This document shows, piece by piece, positions 39,252 to 48,958 of a stretch of 64,000 nucleotides of DNA. Location of the stretch: assembly GCA_016721865.1 (NCBI GenBank), contig JADKHF010000013.1, positions 1-64,000 on the forward strand, read 5' to 3'. The DNA is from Nitrosomonas sp. (GTDB lineage: Bacteria; Pseudomonadota; Gammaproteobacteria; Burkholderiales; Nitrosomonadaceae). The first letter of the stretch is position 1. The number at the start of each line of letters is the position of its first letter. The position numbers and the translations under genes were made by a program. Below the pieces are notes generated by a model, which did no database searches, was not told where the DNA came from, and saw only the letters and a program-made list of their open reading frames with translations.

Positions 39252-39671
39252 ATGATGGCTTTCGGTAGCATGCAAGGTAGCGGACGCCAGGCGCCCATGG
39301 CGGAAATTAACGTGGTGCCATTGGTGGACGTTATGCTGGTATTGTTAATAATTTTTATTATTACAGCACCGCTTCTTACACATTCAGTGAAAATTGATCT
39401 GCCAAAGGCAGAGAGTGCCCCCAATATTACTCAACCTGAGCATATTGAATTAGCTATTCGTGCGGATGGCAGTCTTTTCTGGAGCGGTGAGCCCGTGGCA
39501 TTGGAACAATTGGCGTCGCGCTTTGGTGCAACAGTGGCGCGAGCACCCAAAACAGAATTGCATATTCGCGCGGATAAGTTGGCGCATTATGAACATGTTG
39601 CACGGGTGATGAGTATTGCAGCCAAGGCCGGTTTGGCAAGAATCGGTTTTATTACAGATCCTTCGGAATAG
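39252..39671 (+). CDS. exbD: Biopolymer transport protein ExbD
   Basis: Single-span partner of ExbB. MAEINVVPLVDVMLVLLIIF contains the essential membrane Asp; the periplasmic domain follows (DLPKAESAPN ... HIRADKLAHYEHVARVM). AAAGGGGG stands just before the ATG. Length 139, normal. Confidence 0.92.
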   Translation: MMAFGSMQGSGRQAPMAEINVVPLVDVMLVLLIIFIITAPLLTHSVKIDLPKAESAPNITQPEHIELAIRADGSLFWSGEPVALEQLASRFGATVARAPKTELHIRADKLAHYEHVARVMSIAAKAGLARIGFITDPSE

Positions 39672-39805
39672 TAAGCGTAGCTGAATCCTGACATTTTCCC
39701 TGAGAATCCTGCCTTGACGCAGAAATAGTATTGTAAGTACTGCAACTCTAAGTGTTGAACAGCTGATTAATTTATTTGCTTTTTATAAATACTAAAGTAT
39801 AATTA

Positions 39806-39828
39806 CGAATCATTCTCATTAGTAATAA
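39806..39828 (+). promoter_or_regulatory. Fur-box-like site upstream of bfd
   Basis: CGAATCATTCTCATTAGTAA resembles the complement of the Fur hexamer array (AATGAGAATGATT). It lies about 65 bases before bfd, a location typical for Fur control of this gene. Confidence 0.55.
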
Positions 39829-39891
39829 CTTTTTGTTTCTATTTTTATGAAAGCAAGAGATCATTTTAATTATTGATGTAAGGTACTGAAT

Positions 39892-40203
39892 ATGTATGTC
39901 TGTTTATGCAAAGGGGTAACGGAGAACGCGATACGCGAAGCGATCTATCAGGGTGCCGATCGAATGAGAGATCTAAAAGCCTCTCTGGGTGTTACCGAAC
40001 AGTGCGGCATTTGTGCATGCCATGCTAAGCAGGTGCTGGATGAGACATTGGTGCAAAAATCCCAGGTGCGGGATTTTATTTCTCAGCCAGCGTGCAGATG
40101 CGAAACTGCAGCCCGAGGAGAAGAAACAGTAGCGGTGATGGTGGTTTCTTTAATCTCTCCCATGTTTAATTCTTCACCCCTTGGTGGGGGAGGGTTTATT
40201 TGA
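39892..40203 (+). CDS. bfd: Bacterioferritin-associated ferredoxin
   Basis: A [2Fe-2S] protein that supplies electrons to release iron from bacterioferritin when iron is scarce. MYVCLCKGVTENAIREAI and EQCGICACHAKQVLDE provide the four ligand cysteines. The predicted 103 residues are longer than usual; the last ~25 (VVSLISPMFNSSPLGGGG) look unrelated and may come from a lost stop or a frame error. AAGG precedes the ATG. Confidence 0.85.
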   Translation: MYVCLCKGVTENAIREAIYQGADRMRDLKASLGVTEQCGICACHAKQVLDETLVQKSQVRDFISQPACRCETAARGEETVAVMVVSLISPMFNSSPLGGGGFI

Positions 40204-40463
40204 TGATTGCCGATTATTGCGCGTGCAGCAATCGATTATGACGTGGATTTCCAGATATGTTCTTGTTGTGCGATGTCAAAGATGCTTTGGCTAATTACGA
40301 ACAGAATCCGGTGTAATTCGTCGACAAGCTTGAATCCAGACTGCTTTTATTAGAACTACCTGCATCATCAGATCATTTTTTCCGCCTTATTCGTTATATT
40401 AAAATAAAAGTTATCTGTGCCAGGATTTGGTAAAAACTGCAAAAATAATTACGCCCTAATATC

Positions 40464-42883
40464 ATGATTATCCGTGGCTCTACTCGAAGTATTTATTTTT
40501 ATGCAGTACTGATCAGTCTCAGTCTGGCGGTAGTTTTTCTGTCTAAACCAGGTATTGCAGAATCGTTAAACAGCACTAAAGCTGTGCTACGAACCTACAA
40601 TATTCCTGCTGGTTACTTGCACGATGCCTTGATCCAGTTCTCGCAACAGGCGGGAATAAAGCTTGCTATTGATTCTGCGATGTTACAGGGAAAAGTGACG
40701 CTAGGGTTAACCGGTGATTTTGAGATTAAAACGGGGCTGGATCAATTGCTTGCCGGTTCAGGCCTGCAAGTGGTGCAACAGGGCGGCGATAGCTATACAC
40801 TAACGGCAGTACCCGCATCCCCAAATGATCCTGTCGTTACCACATTGCCTGCAATACAGATCACTGCCAGCGCTACAAACCGGTATGCGGCAGTCAGTAC
40901 CAATACTGCAACGAAGACCAATACTTTGTTGCGCGATGTCCCGCAATCCATTACGGTTATAACCAATGAGCTGATTAAAGATCAATCAATCCGGAGTATT
41001 GGCGATGCCGTCCGTTATGTGCCCGGTGTTGGCGTTTCGCAGGGCGAAGGCAATCGTGATGCACTCGTATTTCGCGGAAACCGTTCGACCGGCGATTTTT
41101 TTACTGACGGTATCCGTGACGATGTCGAATACTACCGCGATCTTTATAACATTGAGCGTATTGAAGTGCTGAAAGGTGCCAATGGTATGATTTTTGGTCG
41201 TGGCGGTTCAGGTGGTGTCGTTAATCGTGTTACCAAGCAAGCCAATTGGGATCCAATGCGAGAGTTCAGTTTCCAAGGCGGATCTTTTAATCAAAAAAGG
41301 ATGACGGCTGATGTCGGGCATGTGATTAATGATGTCGCTGCAGTTCGTTTGAATGCACTATATGAAGATTCTGGGAGTTTTCGTGATGGCGTAAGTTCGG
41401 AGCGGCTTGGAATCTCCCCGACAGTGACTATTAAACCGACGCACCGTACTAAAGTAGTCGCAAATATGGAACGGTTTTATGATGACCGCACCGCTGACCG
41501 TGGTATCACCTCGGTCCTGGGCCCTCGTGGAGAAGTAATGGGTCCCGTCGATGTCCGGCGATCACAATTCTTTGGTGATCCTAAACGTAGCAATGCGAAT
41601 GTTAATGTACTGTCGTTTAATTCCTTGATTGAACATAAATTTGATTCCGGCGTTACGCTGCACAATCGTACCAATTATGCAACCTACGATAAGTTTTATC
41701 AGAATGTTTTTCCCAATGGCGGGCTTAATACTTTGACTGATCTGGTATCGATAGGGGCTTATAACAATACGACATCGCGCGAGAATGTTTTTAATCAAAC
41801 GAATTTACTTTATTCCTTAAACACAGGACCCATTTCACATACGCTGATGGCGGGTGTCGAAGTAGGCCGTCAGGAAACCCACAACAGGCGCGAGACAGGT
41901 TTATTCTTTAATAATCCGGAAATTACCAGTGTGCTTGTTCCTTTGAGTAATCCGATCACCAATGCCCCGATTACGTTCACCACACGGGATTCTGGGGGGG
42001 ATTTGGATGCCTTGAATCGCAGTATTGTAAATGTGACTTCACTCTACATTCAGGATCAGATTGAAATAATCCCCCAGCTTCAGGCGATTGTTGGTGTGCG
42101 CTATGATATGTTTGAAGTGGATTTCCGTCAAAGAAATGGACCCAGGGATCATTTAATATCAAAAGATGATTTGATTGCGCCGCGTTATGGTTTGATCTAT
42201 AAACCGATTGAACCTGTCTCATTTTATGCAAGCTATAGCCAAGCCTATGTTCCGCGGGCTGGAGATCAGCTGACGTCATTAAATGTAACTATTGAAACAC
42301 TCAAGCCGGAGAAATTTACAACGCTGGAAACCGGCGTCAAATGGGATATCCGTTCTGATCTGGCTTTTACCGCCGCTGTGTATCAGTTGGATCGAAGTAA
42401 CGTTATCAATTCAATTGTCGGCGGGCAGACCTTTTTAACCAAAGGCCAGCGCACCGAAGGCGTTGAAGTCAGTCTTGCCGGTCAGCTGGCTTCAAACTGG
42501 AGTGTAATGGGCGGCTATGCCTACCAAACCGGTGAAATCACCGGCGACATACTGGGTGTTGCAAAAAAAGGTGCATCGGTTGCAGAACTGCCGCGTAACA
42601 CATTTTCCATGTGGAGCCGCTATGACATTACGCCAAGTATCGGTGCGGCAGTGGTGTGATTTACCGGGATGATATCTATGCTTCACTGACTAACCGGGTT
42701 CGCTTGCCTGATTTTACACGTGTTGACGCAGCACTTTTTGCACAGTTTACCAAACGGTTTCGCGGACAGTTAAATATTGAGAATTTATTTGATACCAAAT
42801 ATTTTTCTTCTTCACATAACGACTTTAATATTACGCCGGGCTCGCCCATTGCTGTCAGAGCAACCTTGATTGCCAACTTTTAG
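40464..42883 (+). CDS. TonB-dependent siderophore receptor with STN domain, one frameshift
   Basis: Outer-membrane ferric-siderophore receptor of the FpvA/FoxA/FhuE type. After the signal peptide (to about residue 32) comes an STN signalling domain (YNIPAGYLHDALIQFSQQAG ... GLQVVQQGGDSYTL), a plug (TKTNTLLRDVPQSITVIT, GNGMIFGRGGSGGVVNRVTKQ-like core) and a 22-strand barrel ending in ATLIANF with terminal Phe. The frame breaks near 42656 (GAAVV to IYRDDIYASLTNR). Repaired length about 805. An STN domain normally signals to a FecR/PupR-type anti-sigma factor, but none is adjacent. No Fur box is clear in the 260 bases upstream. Confidence 0.88.
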
Positions 42884-42927
42884 TTGATACAAAATTCAAG
42901 AAGCATTTTTTTAGTTGATATTAGTAA

Positions 42928-42955
42928 CGATTATCATTAACATTCTCATTAGCAT
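42928..42955 (+). promoter_or_regulatory. Overlapping Fur-box-like sites
   Basis: ACGATTATCATTAACATTCT and the following CATTAGCAT form two staggered copies of the AT-rich Fur hexamers. They lie 33-60 bases before the start of the tandem-module gene, where bound Fur would block transcription. Confidence 0.55.
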
Positions 42956-42987
42956 TTATTAATAAACAAACCAAGGAGATTTTTATA

Positions 42988-45236
42988 ATGTTTTTATTTA
43001 AGAAACTCATGAATTCACTGAGCAAGCTGTTGATGGTGAGTTTGTGTTTTATTACATTGTGTATGAGCAATGCAGTCGCAGCATCCAATGCTGCGGCAAT
43101 TGAAGCAGCAGTTACTTCTTACAAGACGATAGGCACGTTGCGAAGAGAAACACCAATTAATGGGGATGCCATTGCAAATGCTTATACTGGTGCGCTGAAA
43201 AATCTGGTGCAAGAAGTTGATACAGCCAATAGCTTGAGTCTGGATAGCGATATCCTTGCTGCAATTGACGAGATCAAAAGTGGAAATGAACCAAGTTTGG
43301 CGGCACAGGTGATCGACAAGACTTTGCAGCGTGTTTTTTATCAAATTGTTTGGAATCGTATTACAGCGATACGGGATCAATTTAACACGGCAACATCTGC
43401 TGCATTGGTTCAAATTCTGGATGAGGCTGTCGCATCATTTCAGGCGATTACTGGAACGGTTGCAAGGGCTAATGAGGTACTGAGTGCGGATAGGCAATTA
43501 ATAGAAGCAGGCAGCAATCCAGGTTTGGATATTCAGTTTAATGAATCGATTGCGCGAATCAGAGCGGCGCTGGATAAAGGTAACCCGGCCGAAGATTTTG
43601 CGAATATTGCTGTGGAGCGTTACGTGGCAAGGCTGTTATTAGCACGTGCCTATTACATCGGGGTTTTACGTGAAGTACGAGGCATCATTGAAAATAGAAA
43701 CTCGGATTTAATTACTGCACGGATACAATTAAAAGAAGGTGAAGTTTTTTATCGTATTATCGAGTCGTTGATTGCGCGTGATAATCCAACGGGTAGTGCG
43801 CTGATTAAAGCTCAATTGGCAGGAAATGTTTCAGATGTTGTCGCCGACGAAATTGTCAGTGGGTTAAGTAATGGGTTGATCGGACGGGTAACCGGTGAGC
43901 TGAATGGTCACGCAAGCAGTATTGGCGTAGATCGTGTTCAGGCTATGGCGGAAGCTTCCGGAACAGCGGCCTATGCTAAAATCCTTCTGCCTGATCTGGA
44001 GTTGCGTTTGGGTGCAGATGTGCGTGGCAATCTGGAAACTGCGTTAAGTAATCTGCAGAGTGCAAGCAGTGAGAACAGCGCTTCCAAATCGGCAAATGCG
44101 CGTCAAGCTATTACAACGATTCTGACCAGCTATCAAAATGAGCTTAATGTGGCCAAATACACAAAGACTCATGACACAGGTGTAATCGTTGATGGTGCAG
44201 TAGCTGCATTTCAAGCAATCGGAGAGTTACGGAAACAATTTCCGGTTGATGCGAATGCCATTGCTGCAGAGTATGCTGGTGATTTGCAACAGTTAACACA
44301 AATTATCGATCAAGCGTACGGATTGTCCATTGATAATGATATTCTGACAGCAATAGATTCCATTAAAAATGAGGATAAGGATCTGTTAGCTGCTCAGGCG
44401 ATAGACAAATCGCTGCAGCGCGTTTTCGCCCTTGCTGTATATAACCGGATAACCCTGGTGGTTGAGCAGTTCGATGTGCTTGCAACAGATGATCTGCTGC
44501 TCGAATGGGATCGGGCCTATGCCGCTTACCTAGCTATTATCGGTACCGCAGCCAGGGAAAACAAGGTGCTGACATCCGATAAACTGACGCTTAAGACCGG
44601 CAGTAATCCCAATCTGGATGATCAGATCACATTGGCGTTTGTGCAAGGCAGAAAAGCCTTAAGCAAAGAAGATCCGGATGACCTGGCTCGGGTAATGATC
44701 GCGAAGGAAAATATCATCATTCCGCTGGTTAGAAGTTTTCTGATTGGTGTACTGCGCGAGGTGGAAGGGATTATTGCGGATAGGGATACTGAAGTCGACG
44801 CAGCCAGGGAAAAACAGATTGAAGGAGAGTTTTTCTATCGTATCGTTGAAGGATTTATTGCGCAGGATAACCCGTCAGGCAGTGCCCGCATCAAATCACA
44901 ATTAACCGGTGATATGGCGAATGTAGTTGCGAATCAAATTGTCACTGAAATAAGCAAAGGAATTATTGGTCAAGTAAACAGAAGTATCAGTCAGATTGAA
45001 TCCGCGTTTGGGGCAGATAAAAATCTGGCGGTGCTTGCGGCTGAAAGGGCCTCCTGTATATCAATATTTTCCTGCCTGACCTGGAATTACGCCTGGGTTC
45101 TCTGCAACGTGTAAGGATGGAAAATGCACTGCAGGATCTGAAAGAATCCAGCGGAATTGGCGATTCATCTAAAGCAATCGCAGCACGTTCGGTGATTGTA
45201 GAAGTTATTGCAGCGTATGAAAATGAGTTGATTTAG
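42988..45236 (+). CDS. Exported protein with two tandem copies of an unknown ~355-residue module, one frameshift
   Basis: A signal peptide (LLMVSLCFITLCMSNAVAA) precedes two homologous halves. Matching pairs include AIDEIKSGNEPSLAAQVIDK / AIDSIKNEDKDLLAAQAIDK, LQRVFYQIVWNRI / LQRVFALAVYNRI, IGVLREVRGII / IGVLREVEGII, EGEVFYRIIESLIARDNPTGS / EGEFFYRIVEGFIAQDNPSGS (each 18-20 residues compared) and FLPDLELRLG shared by both. The second half loses frame near 45045; the other frame restores INIFLPDLELRLGS and ends YENELI at 45236. All helix, no cysteine-rich or haem motif; no family recognised. Two Fur-like boxes sit before it, AAGGAG is a strong ribosome site, and a hairpin terminator follows. 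A periplasmic or secreted role in iron supply is inference from context. Confidence 0.75.
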
Positions 45237-45242
45237 GAATGA

Positions 45243-45286
45243 ATGCCCTGCCGTAAAATTCTTACGGCAGGGCATTGTTGTTATTT
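45243..45286. terminator. Bidirectional terminator hairpin
   Basis: ATGCCCTGCCGTAA (45243-45256) pairs perfectly with TTACGGCAGGGCAT (45262-45275) over a five-base loop, followed by T-rich sequence on the plus strand and preceded by A-rich sequence on the other. It ends the tandem-module gene and, before the IS630 insertion, probably also the convergent RTX gene. Confidence 0.75.
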
Positions 45287-45323
45287 GTTAGAATCACTCT
45301 GCCAAAAATATTTTGACCTGCTA

Positions 45324-46502
45324 GTGTAGTGTCCTGCAAATGAATTTACATTTCCCTGATTTTGCTTATACTTGAAGCACGAACTGTTTTGAGGAGCGAA
45401 TCATGGCAAAGAGGAAGATTGTACTTGAAGAGGAAGAGAGACGAGAGCTGAACAGGCGGTTACGCGCCAGCACCGTGTCAGTACGGGATCGGCAACGCGC
45501 TCAAATCATTTTGCTGGCGGCTGAGGGGCATACGCAGGAAGCCATCGGTGCGAAAGCTGGGGTGACACGTGTGACGGTGAGTCACTGGTGTCAGCGCTTC
45601 GGCAAGGAACGGTTGGCCGGTCTCACCGACGCACTTGGGCGTGGCCGCAAGCCTTCATTGCCCGATGTGGTGGTCAAGAAAGTGCTGGAGACAGTAACGC
45701 GTCCGCCCGCCAACCTGGGACGCTGGAGTTGCCGCACTATGGCGCGAGCGGCGGGTATTTCGAAGGCCAGCGTGCAGCGCTTGTGGGCTGCAAACGACAT
45801 CAAGCCGCATCTGACCCGAACCTTCAAGCTGTCGAATGACACGCATTTCGAGGAAAAATTCTGGGATGTCATCGGTCTGTATCTCAATCCACCGGAAAAA
45901 GCCTTGGTGCTGTGCTGCGACGAGAAATCACAGTGTCAGGCGCTGGAGCGCACCCAGCCGGGATTGCCGCTGGGCATCGGACATATCAAGACCACAACGC
46001 ACGATTATATTCGCCATGGCACTTTGACTTTGTTTGCTGCGCTAAACTATCTGGAGGGTAAACTGATCACAACCATCGCCAAACAACACCGGCATCAGGA
46101 ATGGCTGGCGTTCCTCAAGAAAATCGAGCGGGAAACACCAAAATTTGGATATTCATCTGATCGCCGACAATTACGCAACCCACAAGCATCCCGAGGTAAA
46201 AGCATGGCTGGCCAAGCATTCCAGATTCCACATGCACTTCACGCCAACTTCGTCCTCATGGCTTAACCTGGTCGAACGGTTTTTTCCGCGATCGACTGAC
46301 CAGATCGTCAGTGGCAGCTTTGCTTCAGTTAAGGAACTGGCCGATAAAATTCTCACCTATTTGGCTGACCGCAATCAAAATCCAAAACGTTACGTCTGGA
46401 ATGCCAAGGGGGAAGAAATTTTGAAAATCCAGCGTGCCCGTGACGCCATGATGCAGTCACAGGCCGCAGTCTAAATATGCAAACATTTGAGAGACACTAC
46501 AC
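45324..46502 (+). mobile_element. IS630-family element in a TA site
   Basis: A 1.18-kb element with ends TAGTGTAGTGTC (45322-45333) and GACACTACACTA (46493-46504), which include the duplicated TA target. It carries one transposase gene on the plus strand and is inserted exactly at the stop codon of the RTX gene. Confidence 0.8.
45403..46474 (+). pseudogene. IS630-family transposase, one frameshift
   Basis: A helix-turn-helix half (GHTQEAIGAKAGVTRVTVSHW and RTMARAAGISKASVQRLW) and a DDE catalytic half. The Asp residues are in LVLCCDEKSQCQALERTQ and HLIADNYATHKHPE, the Glu in SSWLNLVERFF. The frame breaks near 46140 between the first and second Asp; a one-base repair gives a protein of about 357 residues. 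A GAGGAG site precedes the ATG. If the break is a sequence error the element may be active. Confidence 0.82.
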
Positions 46503-47103
46503 TAGAGTGTAAATACAATCATGTCGGTTGTGATTGAGTTTACATTGACACCAACCAGTTCAATAGTTGCTGCGCCTCCAACAAATTCAACGGTAAATCC
46601 CTTATTACCATTATTGGTAATATTGGTGATATGTGACACCAATTCAGAAAATGAATTGATTCCTAGAATCTCGGAATCAAAAAACAAACGATCTTCACCC
46701 ACTTTAAAATCGGCAATCTGGAAATGTCCTGTGCCATAAAACCAAAAGTGTCATTGCCGGAACCGCCGCTTAACCGGTCATAGCCGTCACCGGCGCGCAG
46801 AATATCGTCACCATTGCCACCGAACAGTTTTTCGGTTCCTTGTTGGCCATCCAGATCGTCATTACCGTCTCCGCCTTTCAGGATGCCATTGCCGGCACCA
46901 CCTTTCAGGATATCATTGCCGCCTCTGCCTTCGATTTCATCATGACCTGAGCCGCCCGTCAGAAAATTGTCCAAGTCATCACCGATGATGAGTAGATCGT
47001 TATCGGTAAATCCAGCGGATCCAATTCCTTCAAAAGCAATACCATCGATAAACTTGATAGCGCCCGATCCCAAATTCGGGCGCGGTGTTGTGCTGACTGC
47101 CAT
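46502..47103 (-). CDS. RTX-type calcium-binding repeat protein, one frameshift
   Basis: About 200 residues. After a short N-terminal part come some seven nonapeptide repeats of the GGxGxDxLx type (LTGGSGHDEIEGRGGNDIL, LFGGNGDDILRAGDG, LSGGSGNDTFGF) that form a Ca-binding parallel beta roll. A missing base in an A4 run near 46738 separates the C-terminal domain (ADFKVGEDRLFFDSEILG ... VNVNSITTDMIVFTL). RTX proteins of this kind are usually exported by type I secretion with an uncleaved C-terminal signal; no T1SS genes are in the window. It is transcribed from the Fur-like site region toward the IS630 element. Confidence 0.75.
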
Positions 47104-47180
47104 AATAAAAGCCTCCTAATCTTGATAAGTACGTTCAATAGATACAGTTATATACTGCTCTATCTCATTAAATCATTCAA

Positions 47181-47204
47181 ATAATAATGAGAATGATTCC
47201 TATT
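47181..47204. promoter_or_regulatory. Fur-box-like site between divergent genes
   Basis: ATAATAATGAGAATGATTCC followed by TATTA is a close match to Fur-type sites. It lies 78 bases before the RTX start and 109 bases before the TPR-LicD fusion start, so it could control both. Confidence 0.55.
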
Positions 47205-47312
47205 ATATTAAATAATGGTTAAAATGCAATATTTTTTATCAAGTTATATTGAAACAGAGAATATTAAGTGATTGTTTATAATTAATAGAACACATGATCT
47301 CTTAGAATAATT

Positions 47313-48869
47313 ATGAAACATGATGAATTGTTACTGAAAGCTAAGGGTTTAATCACTGCCGGAAAATTCAATGATGCAGACAAAATTCTGGATCCGTTAA
47401 AAAATGAATATCCGCTGTCGCAGGATGTTGCGAGATTATGGTGTTCACTGGCGATGCGAACTAACCGGGCAGCTGATGCCCTCGCTTACGCAGCAGAAAT
47501 TTATGCGCATGTGCAAAGTGATTTCCACAAAGCACATTGGGCGCATGTGCTGGGAACGGCAAGTTTCATGTTATTGGATTTATCCGCAGCGCAGACGCAT
47601 TTTGCCAACGCCTTGAATCACCTGATGGCACTGGCAAAATCTGGAAAAATACCGCCGCAAAAAGATCAATTGAAAATATCGCAATCTGCTGAGAATTTAT
47701 TTGCCTCCGGAAAAGCCGAAGAGTTGCTGTGGACGATTTGCGCGGAATTAGCCAGGCTGGATATTCCAGTATTTCCTTTTGCGGGCACTTTATTGGGTTT
47801 GGTTCGTAACGGATGCTTGCTGGAGTACGACAAAGATCTCGACATCGCCGTGCAGATGGAATTCTGGGATGCCTGCTGTGCCGCATTGGAGCAGGCGGGG
47901 TGGGCGAGATCGCCGATGCGGATTGAGTATGCCAATTATCGTGATTATGTGCATCCGGAATTGGGAATAACGTTGGATGTCTGCGGTTTGCAAGCGAGAG
48001 GAAAACAGATAGTCGGCGGTTTCTCGCTACCTGGTTATCCGGGCGAGTATCAGCGGGTATCCGTTTTTCCCAAATTTGATCTGATTCAGCGCAATTCAGA
48101 ATACGGCCCAGTCTGGTTTCCGCGGCAACCGGAAGAAATCCTGACGGCATTTTACGGAGACTGGCGCACGCCAAATCCCAACTGGGATACCGTGATATCC
48201 GCGCTCAATCTGGAAAGATTTACCTTGCTGGTGCGCTGTTATGCGTATCACCGGCTCGTGCAACGCTGGCTATCGGGAGAATTGGCTAAAGCCTGGTGTT
48301 ATGCGCATCAGATCGCATTGAAGGATCCGGATGACGCGCTCGCGCTGCGCAGTCTTCAATGGATGGAACGAGCCATGATGCGGTTAAACCGGGAAATTCC
48401 CGTTTGGCCGCGAAATCAACCACAACGGCGCGTGTATACACGCATGGTGGCCGATTTGTTTCATGAAGGCCATGTGAATTTTTTACAAGCGGCACGCGCA
48501 TTGGGCACGCATTTGACGGTGTGTGTGGTTTCCGATGAACGTGTTGCGGAAAATAAAGGAAAGCTTCCTGTCATGAAACAAGCGGAGCGTGCTGCTGTCG
48601 TTGCTGCCTGCAAATATGTGGATGCCGTAATGACGGATACGCCGGTGAGTGTCACCAAAGAATATATGCAACAGCATGGTTTCGACATTTATACCTTCGC
48701 GTGCGCGTCTGAGCAGGAGCGCTTAGACAAATACAAACTATGCGAGTCATTACCGGCAGAAATGATTCAAGAACTCACGTATACATCCGGTATTTCGACA
48801 TCCGATCTCGTCGTGCGTATATTGGATGGTGCGGGAAGCAAGGAAACAGATGCTAAGGGTAGTGCGTAG
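47313..48869 (+). CDS. TPR / LicD-like / cytidylyltransferase fusion protein
   Basis: A 518-residue cytoplasmic protein with three parts. Residues 1-110 are TPR-like helices (AGKFNDADKILDPLKNEYP). Residues ~135-300 resemble the LicD/fukutin nucleotidyltransferase fold that transfers phosphocholine or similar groups: FAGTLLGLVRNGCLLEYD followed by D175-L-D177. Residues ~372-510 form a cytidylyltransferase of the HxGH class with HEGHVNFL (384-387) and ISTSDLVVRI near the end, as in enzymes that make CDP-ethanolamine, CDP-choline or CDP-glycerol. Activation and transfer would thus sit in one chain. Which headgroup and acceptor are used is unknown. The ribosome site is weak (AGAA). Shares its upstream region with the RTX gene. 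Confidence 0.8.
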   Translation: MKHDELLLKAKGLITAGKFNDADKILDPLKNEYPLSQDVARLWCSLAMRTNRAADALAYAAEIYAHVQSDFHKAHWAHVLGTASFMLLDLSAAQTHFANALNHLMALAKSGKIPPQKDQLKISQSAENLFASGKAEELLWTICAELARLDIPVFPFAGTLLGLVRNGCLLEYDKDLDIAVQMEFWDACCAALEQAGWARSPMRIEYANYRDYVHPELGITLDVCGLQARGKQIVGGFSLPGYPGEYQRVSVFPKFDLIQRNSEYGPVWFPRQPEEILTAFYGDWRTPNPNWDTVISALNLERFTLLVRCYAYHRLVQRWLSGELAKAWCYAHQIALKDPDDALALRSLQWMERAMMRLNREIPVWPRNQPQRRVYTRMVADLFHEGHVNFLQAARALGTHLTVCVVSDERVAENKGKLPVMKQAERAAVVAACKYVDAVMTDTPVSVTKEYMQQHGFDIYTFACASEQERLDKYKLCESLPAEMIQELTYTSGISTSDLVVRILDGAGSKETDAKGSA

Positions 48870-48958
48870 AAATACAATCCGAGGATTGGTTAAAGCTAAA
48901 GTTTATCTCAACAAAGCGGGAATCCTTTCAAAAATGCCCGCTTGTATCCGGTTTATAT

